DNA from: Sphingobacterium prati
Lineage (GTDB): Bacteria > Bacteroidota > Bacteroidia > Sphingobacteriales > Sphingobacteriaceae
NCBI RefSeq assembly: GCF_013167215.1
Contig: NZ_JABJWY010000032.1
Coordinates: 62,001 to 126,000, forward strand
Length of the DNA stretch: 64,000 nucleotides
Direction of reading: 5' to 3'
The translations under genes and the position numbers were made by a program. Positions within the stretch are counted from its first letter, which is position 1, and each line of letters opens with the position of its first letter. The notes below the pieces were generated by a model that searched no databases, was not told the origin of the DNA, and worked only from the letters and a program-made list of their open reading frames with translations. This document shows, in pieces, positions 27,792 through 36,728 of this stretch.

Positions 27792-28883
27792 TTATTTCTT
27801 CTCTACCGGAATAAGCTCCGCTCCGCCCGCTTTGGGTCGATACCAATACTTATGCCCCAGATCATCCTCAAAATCGTGGTTTACTTTTGCTTTATCTACA
27901 CTTCTGAAGCTTTTGACATCGGGACCTTCAAAGATTTTATCGCCGACGAAAATATGCTTGGCATCTTTAGCAACGGCACGTTTCAGCACTTCAAAGGTTT
28001 TTGGGTCAGCTGCCGACAGGGGCTGTTCGTTGTAATAAATATGATTTTTGTCGCCGGACCAGAACGAGTTCCCTCCAATCCCTTCCAATATTTTGAAGCT
28101 TTCGGCATCCACATCTGTGAATTCAAATTTCTTTCCTTCAATGAGAACCAGTTGATCAATGAGTACCGTTTTTCTATCAAGTAATTTAATTTTATTGGTC
28201 GAAGGCAAAGTCGTTTCAAGGACCCCGATACCCTGATAGGGCTGGTAATAAAGTAATTTTTTACCATCCAAAATGATGTATTCATTGTTGAGTACATCAA
28301 TCTTATCCGTTGTGTAATTGAGCGAATTGATACCTTTCTGAGTGACCACATAAAGCCTATTTTTGTCTTTCACAAAATTTTCATTTAAAATTTTAAATGA
28401 AGCGTAGTCAACAGCTAATGGTTGGGCATTGTAGAAATAATGTGATTTATCTTTCGATAGGGATGCGATTGTATCATACAAGGTAATATACGTTTCGGGA
28501 TCAGCACCTGTCACGACGGTAAGCTGTTGTTTGCTACATGCTCCTGTAGCTGATGGAGAGCCATCGAATTCGAATACGTGAGACTGGTCGACGGGAATCT
28601 TTCCTTTCAATCGAAAGGTCTTTGCATCCACGAATTGTTGCGGACAGCCCATAAAATAGATATTGTCTTTATCACGTGCATAGACATCTCTGATCACGGA
28701 AAAGCTATTTATATCGGCCTCCATCTTTCTTGATCCACGCTCAAAACTATTGCCTCCGGGAATAAAATAAATTGTTTCTCCTTTTTTGTAGTAGTTTTCA
28801 GACAAAGGACTGACCTGCTCTTTGCAGGAAAAGAACAAACCTATGCATGTGCTGATAATTCCCATTTTTAAAATGCTTTTCAT
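27792..28883 (-). CDS. DKNYY-repeat lipoprotein
   Basis: A 363-residue protein with a lipobox ending at C20 (LFFSC). It consists of repeated short units of the DKNYY type, in which a D-K-x-x-hydrophobic-Y/F turn precedes a G-x-x-hydrophobic strand: for example ARDKDNIYFMG, SKDKSHYFYN, VKDKNRLYVV, SGDKNHIYYN and AKDAKHIFVG. The fold is probably a surface-exposed beta-rich structure. The biological role of this family is not known to me. It converges with the Fic gene with 37 bp between them and no visible terminator. Confidence 0.75.
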   Translation of the reverse strand: MKSILKMGIISTCIGLFFSCKEQVSPLSENYYKKGETIYFIPGGNSFERGSRKMEADINSFSVIRDVYARDKDNIYFMGCPQQFVDAKTFRLKGKIPVDQSHVFEFDGSPSATGACSKQQLTVVTGADPETYITLYDTIASLSKDKSHYFYNAQPLAVDYASFKILNENFVKDKNRLYVVTQKGINSLNYTTDKIDVLNNEYIILDGKKLLYYQPYQGIGVLETTLPSTNKIKLLDRKTVLIDQLVLIEGKKFEFTDVDAESFKILEGIGGNSFWSGDKNHIYYNEQPLSAADPKTFEVLKRAVAKDAKHIFVGDKIFEGPDVKSFRSVDKAKVNHDFEDDLGHKYWYRPKAGGAELIPVEKK

Positions 28884-29295
28884 ACGTTCCTATGTGATCT
28901 ACTAACTTTGCCTGGTCTTACTCCACTATAAAAATACAACGCATCGATTTCAAACTCGACAGGAGTTTACAATCCGCTTATGGCTATTTATGATCCGTCT
29001 ACTGTAAATTGCAATACCCTGCTGCACTCTATTATTCACTAAGTCCTGCCCGGTCAATTTATGGATAAACATAGCAATAATTTGGTAACTATTTTCCTAT
29101 TCATATCCGCTTGCCGAGAAACTGTTTAATGCAAAAAAGCACGCTTCTACTCTTGAATATAGGTTAAGCATTGGTAAAGACTCTCATTAGGTATGGCTGT
29201 CATACATAAGCATACTAGAGATACCCAAATTGACCGATACCGGGGAAGCGGTATCGTTTGTAGCAAAAGAGAGGTCTGCTTTAACATTTTTAAAG
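28884..29295. other. First part of the 787-bp gap before the HEPN/SNF2 cluster
   Basis: No coding frame is supported here. One notable structure is the 8-bp inverted repeat CGATACCG/CGGTATCG at 29235-29256 with a 6-nt loop. The promoter of the minus-strand DKNYY gene presumably lies near 28884-28950. Confidence 0.45.
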
Positions 29296-29344
29296 ATATA
29301 ATCAATATAAATATTTGTTATAATATTTATATTGATTATATTTG
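29296..29344 (+). promoter_or_regulatory. Long AT-rich palindrome overlapping a consensus promoter
   Basis: Perfect 20-bp arms at 29296-29315 and 29322-29341 with a 6-nt centre. Superimposed on it is an exact Bacteroidota promoter: TTTG at 29314-29317, a 19-bp spacer, then TATATTTG at 29337-29344. The -33 box sits at the palindrome centre and the -7 box runs off its right arm, so a dimeric regulator bound here would block RNA polymerase. It is the only strong promoter candidate I found upstream of the cluster starting at 29671, and would give a leader of about 320 nt. Confidence 0.6.
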
Positions 29345-29525
29345 TATATATAAACTATAATAATGTATTGTTATATGTTTTCTGTAAGAGGATTACATAC
29401 TGTTATGTCTGTTTAAATGCCAACTCCGGACAATAACTTTTTCGCTTAATGAATATTTCAATACATTTTGATTTCAAGATTGGCACTTTCTAACTAGACC
29501 AAGGGGCAAACGTTTATATTTATTA

Positions 29526-29574
29526 CCGTCTTGAACCCTATTCAGTCTCCTTGGTGACGGCAACTATTTTTTTT
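29526..29574 (+). terminator. Possible attenuator or end of a small RNA in the cluster leader
   Basis: CCGTC (29526-29530) can pair with GACGG (29556-29560), with a small inner TGAA/TTCA stem in the loop, and eight T residues follow at 29567-29574. The stem is short, so this is a weak call. It lies between the promoter-like palindrome and the first gene of the cluster, which would allow either attenuation or release of a transcript of about 220 nt. Confidence 0.3.
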
Positions 29575-29670
29575 ACAAATTAAGTGTTTGTTATGTGCAA
29601 TTATAGCTATCGACAGCTTCGTTGTTAAGCTTTTTGTTGCGCCATTTTTTACCTAAAATCGTGTTTTGGA

Positions 29671-31407
29671 ATGGAAATTAATAGCCAATTGATCATTGAT
29701 CGTCTATCCGAGCGTATGGATCTCGATCGCGTTTATCTCGTTAAATACCAGTTTCTCAATCAGGAGTATTATCATTTACTGTTAGCGCTCAAACCCGTGA
29801 GCGGTCTTTCGCATAAGGTTTTAAAACCTATCGTGGAGTTATGTTTGATGGGTCAGGAAAATGTTTCCTTCGAATTAGTGCCAATAGGCGAAATGCTCAA
29901 CAAGATAAAAACAGGCAGTTTATATTATTCATACGCCTCCTTACCTGCGTATAATATTCATCTCGCCAGTAAGAAAAAGAATCCACCCCTTAGCGCCAAG
30001 GAACTAAAGAGTATTTTGGAACTCTCTGCCGAATATTATCAAAAGATGTTGCCTGTTTCCAAAAGTTTTATCGAGGGAGCCGAAATGTTTGCCGAACAAG
30101 GAAACTATCAAAGAGCTGTATTTATGTTGCACCAAAGCGTGGAAAACCACTTGCGGTTTTTGCAGATTATGATCGATGGGAAAGCAAATAATGTTCCTCA
30201 TATCAATAACAGGATCAAGAGTCTCAATGAGCACTTTTCTATATTAAGGGAATCGATAATTGGAAAGAATGCAGATGAAAAGGAGCGCTTTAAACTATTG
30301 GACAGCGCCTTTGATGCGGTAAAACAAAATAAGGATATAGAAATTTCGGTATGTGATGCATCTTGGCTCTACGATCACTGTTCATTTATTCTTGATCTGG
30401 TTGAACAGCTGTATTTGAGTTTTATAAAGGGCCTTCAAACTGGATATGAAAAATCACTGGAGGCGGAGGCACAAAAGGTAAGAGAGGACAAAACTGCCAC
30501 CTCTGGGAACTGTGCTGAAGGAGGGAAAAATGTGGTACAGCAAGGCCAACCTATCTTCCATGCATTTCCTTGGCCGGAGCAGTATCAATCGGATATATAT
30601 CATTTGCTAAATCAGCTTCGCCAGGAAAATCATCCCGAACAGATCATGTTGCTTAATTATTATACAAGCAATGCCAGTGGAAAAGGATTATTTGATTATC
30701 CGAGGAAAGAAAGTGGGGCAGCAGCGATCTATCTGGCCGTGATCAAAAAGAAAATCGGATCAAGCTACTTCCGAAAAGTCTCCTATGGTCAAGTTACTGC
30801 AGTAGTCGCTTTTTTGAATACAAGCTTTGTAGAAACAAAATTGAACAAAGGGAGCCGTTTTTCCCAAACGATATGGAACGAGTCTGTTGTGCTTTACCGG
30901 AATCCAGCTTATAAACCAACTTATTTTATTTGCCCGATCAATTGGTCGGACACATTGGTAAAAACCAAAAATACTTGGACACGCAATTTAAAACTTATAC
31001 AGGATCTCGTGGAAATTATGTCCGGGGAGCATTCTTCCAATAGGCAATTGGCCGCGCTACTGTTAAACCAACTGGTGTCCATTGGACTGCATAGCTACCT
31101 TTATTTGCGGATCGGTTATGCTCCGCCCAGCGCTACGATAGAGGACCTGATCGAATGGACCTGCATCTGTGATAAAAAAGTAAAAGCATTCTTTGAACCC
31201 CACGGGGCTTTGGAAGAAATACTGAACAGCGAGATATTAAAAGTAATGAAAGGGCGGGTCTATGAACTTCCTTCGGAATTGGATCGGTTGGATATTGCAC
31301 ATTTCAAGTCAAGAGCTAAAGAAATCGCGGATTTCTTTATTGATTTATGCGAGCAGAGTTTAGCGTATATGGAAATGAAATCGGGGGTGGCAGAACATCA
31401 AAATTAA
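29671..31407 (+). CDS. HEPN-like domain protein of the 29.7-37.4 kb cluster
   Basis: A 578-residue cytoplasmic protein. Residues about 1-100 resemble a degenerate nucleotidyltransferase fold lacking the GS catalytic motif. Residues about 130-250 look like a HEPN helical bundle, as in minimal nucleotidyltransferase-HEPN proteins: FIEGAEMFAEQGNYQRAVFM followed by LHQSVENHLRF. The string R181-x6-H188 matches the loose R-x4-6-H spacing of HEPN ribonucleases, but it is not in the textbook position, so RNase activity is uncertain. The remaining 300 residues match nothing I recognise. It is first in a same-strand run, 10 bp ahead of the SNF2 gene, so the two are very probably cotranscribed. Confidence 0.6.
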   Translation: MEINSQLIIDRLSERMDLDRVYLVKYQFLNQEYYHLLLALKPVSGLSHKVLKPIVELCLMGQENVSFELVPIGEMLNKIKTGSLYYSYASLPAYNIHLASKKKNPPLSAKELKSILELSAEYYQKMLPVSKSFIEGAEMFAEQGNYQRAVFMLHQSVENHLRFLQIMIDGKANNVPHINNRIKSLNEHFSILRESIIGKNADEKERFKLLDSAFDAVKQNKDIEISVCDASWLYDHCSFILDLVEQLYLSFIKGLQTGYEKSLEAEAQKVREDKTATSGNCAEGGKNVVQQGQPIFHAFPWPEQYQSDIYHLLNQLRQENHPEQIMLLNYYTSNASGKGLFDYPRKESGAAAIYLAVIKKKIGSSYFRKVSYGQVTAVVAFLNTSFVETKLNKGSRFSQTIWNESVVLYRNPAYKPTYFICPINWSDTLVKTKNTWTRNLKLIQDLVEIMSGEHSSNRQLAALLLNQLVSIGLHSYLYLRIGYAPPSATIEDLIEWTCICDKKVKAFFEPHGALEEILNSEILKVMKGRVYELPSELDRLDIAHFKSRAKEIADFFIDLCEQSLAYMEMKSGVAEHQN

Positions 31408-31417
31408 TGGAGGAACA

Positions 31418-34400
31418 ATGGGAACTGATTTGAACAAAACAATGGCGGATCCGAAGATTACGCCAATAGAAAAAATACTTCCAAAGAGAAATTCGAATGA
31501 GCCTATTTTAATTCCATGGGAAAGCGGAAATACAGGTCAATTGACACCAAGTTATCTGAACAAATATTTTATTGAAGCCGAGATTCCATTGATGGAACGT
31601 GAAAGCATTAATATTGCTGCCAGTCCATTCCCGCCAAAATATGAACTTAGGGTAAAAAATCTCTCAGGTATTACTGTTAAAATAACGCTGAATATTGAAC
31701 ACATAAGCGTTAATTGTTCTTGTGGAGAGGAGGTGGAGGGACTCTGTGTACATGAAATAACCTTGTTATCCAACAAACTGCACAATGGTTTTCCAAATTA
31801 TTTACGCGATCTATATAGTGAAGAAATTAATCAATGGCCGCTCTGGAAGAAACAGATGGTACCATTTAAAGTCAGTGACAGGTATTCTTATACTAAATTG
31901 ACTATAGAGGTAGGGCAAGAATATGGGCGATTTTATGGCTTGGATAAGGATGTTTATGACAGAGGCATTCGTTTATCAGCCCGGAACCTGGAGGGATGCT
32001 TAGATCTACAACGAAATGACGAAGTATCTTTCATTGTGGCGACTAATTTTTCCACTTTTGGTTTGCCTGTTTTTTTTCCCTTTCACTATAAATTCAAGCG
32101 CTCCCGTTCCTTTTCGCGATCCTATCTACTGGATGAAAGTAACCTGGAGATGTCTTTAAACTCCTATGATCAGTATCTGGAATTGTTCAGTAGGCGATTT
32201 GCAAGACTTGTTATGGAGGATAGGACTCTTAGGGAAGAAAAGAAGGATCTGATTAATGAAGATGTAAATTACACCGAACGAAATCAATGGAAAATTATAC
32301 AGATATGGTGTGATCTATTGGAAGATCCCCCTTTCCCTATTAAACTAAATTTTGTCGAAACATATAAAAGCTATAGGTATGCTCATCAGCTTAATCTAAA
32401 GAATTCAAGGACACCGATTACTGCGATGGTAAGTAAGGCAAAAGAGAATTTGCATATCAAAGTAGAAATTGATGACCGGGATAAATACCTGAAAATGCGT
32501 ATCTGTCTTTATTATGAAAATCAGCTAATAGATCTTCCTGAATTCTTAGGTGGAGAAAATTGCTTCTTTCTGAAAGTAGCTGATGGAAAAGTTTTGTTCA
32601 TTGACGACCTTATGTTGGCGGAAATATTACAAAAATTTAGAGCATGGAAATATAGGCTGACCATTTTCAAAGATGATTTTTCTGCTTTCTTGAAGGACTA
32701 TCTTATACCGCTGTCTAAAATAGCAGAACTTGTCATATTACAGAGAATCGAACAGCATATGATGGTTCCTCAAAGCTTTAAACCGTTTAAGAATATCGTT
32801 GCTATTTCCGTGATTGACGAATTTCTTCGTATTCAGGCTTTTATTGAGTATGATAAAGAGGGACGCTTTCTGATTAATTCCCGCAGCAATTTGATTATTC
32901 AGGATATGCGGGACCGACTAGCATATTTTGAACGGGATAAAGCCTCAGAGTTTGATTTTCAGGAGCTTGTTAAAGCTCAGCATCCGATTCTGAAAGAGAC
33001 GACATCGGAGAATAATTGGCTGATTCCCCTGAATGAAATTGCACATACAACATGGTTGCATGATTTTATGGATAACTGCACGTTGAATGAAATATTCATT
33101 GAGATTGATAATGTTAACAAAGGAAGTACGTACTACCCCTTTCCCTTAAACTGTATAGTACGGAATGTTCATTTAGAAAATAATCAATGTTCGATTTTGT
33201 TTGTGCCAAAATTTGGTCGGCATACTGTTTCAATGGATCGGTTCGAAGATCTGATAATGGGAACAGATAAGGTTTTTGAAATTGAAAAAGGAGATTTTGG
33301 AATTATACGTAATATTGATCGGCAAATCTACAAGCCTTTGTTTTTAGGTGGGAAAAGAGAAGAAGATTGTTTCGTTTTAAATACGATTCAACTTGTTTCT
33401 ATGCATAATGTATTAGATAAAATAGACAGAAAAATTATTCAGGATAGCATTCGGGAGCGTCGTGAAAAACTTGCTGCACTGGAAGAGATCCCCATTTTGG
33501 AAGTGCCAAAATGTATTCAAGCTCAATTACGTCCATATCAACAGGTGGGTTTTAGTTGGCTCGCATTTTTGAATGAATTTCAATGGGGTGGTCTTTTGGC
33601 CGATGATATGGGGCTGGGGAAAACCCTGCAGATAATTACATTATTGGAATATTTTTACGAATTGCATCCGATGGGGAAATCCGTTCTGATTATCGTACCG
33701 AACTCCCTCTTGTTCAACTGGGAAAATGAATATAAAAAGTTTGCTCCACATCGGATTATAAAGACCTACCACGGAAAACAGCGAGATGGTTTCGAGTTTG
33801 AGGCACATGCTACCATCATTCTAACGACATACGGTACTTTATTGACCGATGCGGTATATCTGACTGGTCTTGACTTTAGCTATCTTATCATGGATGAGTC
33901 GCAAGCAGTGAAAAACCGTAATTCCAAACGTTTCGAAGTGCTGTCTGAGGTTAAGGCTGATTATCGCATTGCAATGACCGGAACACCCATTGAAAATGGT
34001 ATCCAAGATATTTACGCTCAAATGTCCTTGGTCAATCCCGGTTTCTTTGGTAACTATCGAAATTTTAATAAAAGCTATAAGGGGATTAAAGACGAGGAAA
34101 CAGCCCAGGATACGATCCATAGCCTTCAAAAAATGATTCAACCATTTATTCTTAGACGTACAAAAAAACAGGTTGCTTTGGACCTGCCAGAGAAAACAGA
34201 AACAGTACTTTATTTAGATATGCTTCCAGAACAAAGGAAGATATACGATAGGTTTAGAAGGCTCTTCAAAGGGGAGCTCGAAGATAATCTGGCCAATTCT
34301 GATCCTTCAAAATCCAAATTTTTAGCAATTGAAGCATTGCAGAAACTCCGACAGCTGTGTAATTCGCCTGTGTTGATGAAAGATGGCGGTTATGTCAACG

Positions 34401-34912
34401 AATCCGTCAAACTGGATTTTATCGATGAAATCATGGAAGAAGTCGCTCCAAATCATAAAATTCTGCTCTTTTCTTCATACACCTCCATGCTCAAGCTCGT
34501 GGCCCAACGGATCGAAAAGTGTGGTATAGGCTATACCTATCTTGATGGTAAAATGAACCAGGAGCAACGGCAATCTGCAGTTGAAACATTTCAAAACGAC
34601 GATGCATGCCGTGTTTTTCTGATTAGCCTCAAAGCTGGCGGAACCGGTTTGAACCTGACCGCCGCGGACTATGTCTACATTTTGGACCCTTGGTGGAATC
34701 CCGCGGCCGAGGCACAGGCAATAGACAGATGTTACCGCATTGGACAGGACAAACATGTCATGGCTTATAAGATTGTTTGCCGGGACTCTGTCGAAGAACG
34801 AATCCTGGAACTTCAGGCCAGTAAAAAAAGAATGGCCGAAGGTATAATCTTGGATGAAACTAATCTGATGAAATCTATTAGCAAAGAAGAACTGTTGAGA
34901 CTGTTTGAATAA
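31418..34912 (+). CDS. SWIM-zinc-finger SNF2-family helicase/translocase
   Basis: A 1164-residue ATPase that should translocate on double-stranded DNA. A SWIM zinc motif is visible at C100-x-C102...C110-x-H112. A long middle region (about 130-690) of unknown fold follows. The C-terminal half is a complete SNF2 motor: Walker A DDMGLGKT (729-736), motif Ia IIVPNSLLFNW, Walker B DESQ (826-829, where DEAH or DEAQ is usual), motif III MTGTPIENG, and the C-lobe with SLKAGGTGLNLTAADYV and DRCYRIGQ. SWIM-SNF2 proteins occur widely in bacteria with poorly known roles. It is flanked on both sides by cluster genes with tight spacing (10 bp and 19 bp). Confidence 0.9.
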   Translation: MGTDLNKTMADPKITPIEKILPKRNSNEPILIPWESGNTGQLTPSYLNKYFIEAEIPLMERESINIAASPFPPKYELRVKNLSGITVKITLNIEHISVNCSCGEEVEGLCVHEITLLSNKLHNGFPNYLRDLYSEEINQWPLWKKQMVPFKVSDRYSYTKLTIEVGQEYGRFYGLDKDVYDRGIRLSARNLEGCLDLQRNDEVSFIVATNFSTFGLPVFFPFHYKFKRSRSFSRSYLLDESNLEMSLNSYDQYLELFSRRFARLVMEDRTLREEKKDLINEDVNYTERNQWKIIQIWCDLLEDPPFPIKLNFVETYKSYRYAHQLNLKNSRTPITAMVSKAKENLHIKVEIDDRDKYLKMRICLYYENQLIDLPEFLGGENCFFLKVADGKVLFIDDLMLAEILQKFRAWKYRLTIFKDDFSAFLKDYLIPLSKIAELVILQRIEQHMMVPQSFKPFKNIVAISVIDEFLRIQAFIEYDKEGRFLINSRSNLIIQDMRDRLAYFERDKASEFDFQELVKAQHPILKETTSENNWLIPLNEIAHTTWLHDFMDNCTLNEIFIEIDNVNKGSTYYPFPLNCIVRNVHLENNQCSILFVPKFGRHTVSMDRFEDLIMGTDKVFEIEKGDFGIIRNIDRQIYKPLFLGGKREEDCFVLNTIQLVSMHNVLDKIDRKIIQDSIRERREKLAALEEIPILEVPKCIQAQLRPYQQVGFSWLAFLNEFQWGGLLADDMGLGKTLQIITLLEYFYELHPMGKSVLIIVPNSLLFNWENEYKKFAPHRIIKTYHGKQRDGFEFEAHATIILTTYGTLLTDAVYLTGLDFSYLIMDESQAVKNRNSKRFEVLSEVKADYRIAMTGTPIENGIQDIYAQMSLVNPGFFGNYRNFNKSYKGIKDEETAQDTIHSLQKMIQPFILRRTKKQVALDLPEKTETVLYLDMLPEQRKIYDRFRRLFKGELEDNLANSDPSKSKFLAIEALQKLRQLCNSPVLMKDGGYVNESVKLDFIDEIMEEVAPNHKILLFSSYTSMLKLVAQRIEKCGIGYTYLDGKMNQEQRQSAVETFQNDDACRVFLISLKAGGTGLNLTAADYVYILDPWWNPAAEAQAIDRCYRIGQDKHVMAYKIVCRDSVEERILELQASKKRMAEGIILDETNLMKSISKEELLRLFE

Positions 34913-34931
34913 CTAACAATAAATTGAAGTA

Positions 34932-35582
34932 GTGCATAATTTAATTAATAAACCGGAATTAGAAAAAATCAGGAAGAAATTTTCTATGTACTGGGCAGGT
35001 ACAATTTATCTTCTAATCCTGAATCGGATAAGTTGCGGCTATACACGTGAAGAATTAGCTTTCCTAATGGGACAGGATGAAAACTATATCAAAGATATGG
35101 AGGAACTTAAAATTCCTGTTGGAAATTTAGAGGTTATGGTTCATCTCCATTGGATATTTGATCGAAGAAAATTACAGATCAGTGAATTTGACAACCGATC
35201 TGATTATCTGTTTGAACTTTCCACCTGGGAGGAACATGATGTGCGCTATTACCACATGGAATATTTTATCAATGAGGTGGAGTCCATCGTCTTCTTTCGG
35301 CTTATGGAGTATATAAACGAAGATAAACAGGATAATGCACGTTCGGAAAGAGAATGTGTATTAGTAAAAGGCCTATTAATTGGGCTAGTGGAGACGGATT
35401 ATTTTAAAAAATACAGGACAGCTCTTCAACTCTGGCGCTCTATGGAACAACACATCGGCGAGAAAATTCATGTAAAAAGCTTAATGCGGGAACTGATGCT
35501 GATTGTCGGAAAAAAAGGTATAGCTCCCCTTCGTAAATCTAAGGCCAGAAGTTTTGGTTACCGCTATATTCAACACAAATAG
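34932..35582 (+). CDS. Small cluster protein A with HTH-like N-terminal motif
   Basis: A 216-residue protein of unknown function, GTG start 19 bp after the helicase stop. Residues about 35-58 (YTREELAFLMGQDENYIKDM) look like the first helices of a helix-turn-helix, although no full DNA-binding domain is proven. The C-terminal half is helical, with a YFKKYRTALQLWRSMEQ block and a basic tail (KSKARSFGYRY). It is clearly related to the last gene of the cluster (36729-37400): RI(x)nEELAFLxG near the N-terminus and YF(x)nTALQxxRxxE near the C-terminus are shared. The downstream gene begins 4 bp after its stop. Confidence 0.65.
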   Translation: MHNLINKPELEKIRKKFSMYWAGTIYLLILNRISCGYTREELAFLMGQDENYIKDMEELKIPVGNLEVMVHLHWIFDRRKLQISEFDNRSDYLFELSTWEEHDVRYYHMEYFINEVESIVFFRLMEYINEDKQDNARSERECVLVKGLLIGLVETDYFKKYRTALQLWRSMEQHIGEKIHVKSLMRELMLIVGKKGIAPLRKSKARSFGYRYIQHK

Positions 35583-35586
35583 AAAA

Positions 35587-36348
35587 ATGGAAGATATGCA
35601 ATCTGTACCCTTGGTGGTACCTCGGAATTTTAAACTGATCTGCGAACTCTTTGGTATAGCGGTTCCTGCATTTATACAATTGTTTTTGGATCATTACTCT
35701 TTTATGGATCAAAATTTTACGGATAACTCAAGCTACAATTTGGTTACCAGAGCTATTCGTTTTATTGATGATAAGTTCAAACTGGGAACAGATCCTCTTC
35801 CTTCCAAATTGGACAAAGTGGAAAAAGAACGTGGTGTAAAATTGATACAGCGTCAGGTAAAACTGGGCCTAAATAGAAATTATAGCACAACGGAACGTAG
35901 GAATAGGGGGCGTGTAATTACTGGGCAAATTTATGATATCTTATCAAAAGGAAGAAAAATGAAAGATATCATTTATCTGGATGAAAATACTTGTTTCAAA
36001 CTTAGCAAGGATTTATTATTGACCTGCATTTTAAATAATACACATCCTTCCCGTTATATCAATAGTATGATGAAGCTGGTTTCCATACCCGATTATCTTG
36101 CGGAACTTCATTTGGATGAAGGTGAATATAATCCTATTCTTGGATTTATTATTCGGGTTCACGATGGTTATGGTAATATTAACAACTTGCAATATCGTAA
36201 TTCAGCCAGATTTAAAAATTTTATTATGGAGATTCAGGAATTGAATAAACGCTATTTTTTTTATCGTGGGCTTGAAAAACGGGTTGCAGTCTATCAGGAG
36301 TGGCTAGACGATTTTTTGGAAAATAGAGCGGAGGATAACATATTATAA
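35587..36348 (+). CDS. Cluster protein B, unknown function
   Basis: About 253 residues from the ATG at 35587, chosen because it follows the previous stop by 4 bp; an in-frame TTG at 35554 would overlap that gene. No signal peptide or membrane segment is seen. The first 60 residues (FKLICELFGIAVPAFIQLF) resemble the N-terminus of the next gene product (FTQFCDIFNFTPEEVVQEF). The middle is strongly basic (KLIQRQVKLGLNRN, ERRNRGRV), which would suit nucleic-acid binding. I do not recognise a family. The coding sequence is visibly AT-richer than the flanking SusC/D genes. Confidence 0.6.
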   Translation: MEDMQSVPLVVPRNFKLICELFGIAVPAFIQLFLDHYSFMDQNFTDNSSYNLVTRAIRFIDDKFKLGTDPLPSKLDKVEKERGVKLIQRQVKLGLNRNYSTTERRNRGRVITGQIYDILSKGRKMKDIIYLDENTCFKLSKDLLLTCILNNTHPSRYINSMMKLVSIPDYLAELHLDEGEYNPILGFIIRVHDGYGNINNLQYRNSARFKNFIMEIQELNKRYFFYRGLEKRVAVYQEWLDDFLENRAEDNIL

Positions 36349-36355
36349 AAAATCA

Positions 36356-36727
36356 ATGAAAACATTAGAAAAAATTAATTTAACCACCGAATTTACACAG
36401 TTCTGTGATATCTTCAATTTCACACCCGAAGAAGTAGTTCAAGAATTTATAAATAAAATTGATATTGCCCAGTATATGTGTGAATTCCTTGATCCTCACC
36501 GATGGGCCAATTTATTTGCCATGGAATATATGATTAAATACACAAAATCGAAGGGAATAATGTTTGAATATGAGGATTTTGCGAAAAGATGGGTGGAAAT
36601 GATGGAAACCGGTGGTGATGATCCTATCGGGAAAACCAAGGAGCTTCTTGAAAAATGGCATAAAAAGGTATTGGAGGATCGAATTCATGAGATTATGAAA
36701 AATGATGACAAAGAAGAAAATACCTAG
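36356..36727 (+). CDS. Cluster protein C, small acidic protein, unknown function
   Basis: A 123-residue, mostly helical protein with an acidic tail (KNDDKEENT). Its N-terminal FTQFCDIFNFTPEEVVQEFI resembles the start of protein B, so the two may share a small domain. No catalytic motif is seen. It starts 7 bp after gene B and its stop is 1 bp before the preferred start of the next gene, so the run is translationally coupled. It could be a structural partner or an antitoxin-like subunit, but nothing in the sequence decides this. Confidence 0.55.
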   Translation: MKTLEKINLTTEFTQFCDIFNFTPEEVVQEFINKIDIAQYMCEFLDPHRWANLFAMEYMIKYTKSKGIMFEYEDFAKRWVEMMETGGDDPIGKTKELLEKWHKKVLEDRIHEIMKNDDKEENT

Positions 36728-36728
36728 T

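Noticed and set aside
35554..35586. A TTG start giving cluster protein B an extra 11 residues
   Set aside because: It overlaps the preceding gene by 29 bp, whereas the ATG at 35587 follows the preceding stop closely, like the other junctions in the cluster.
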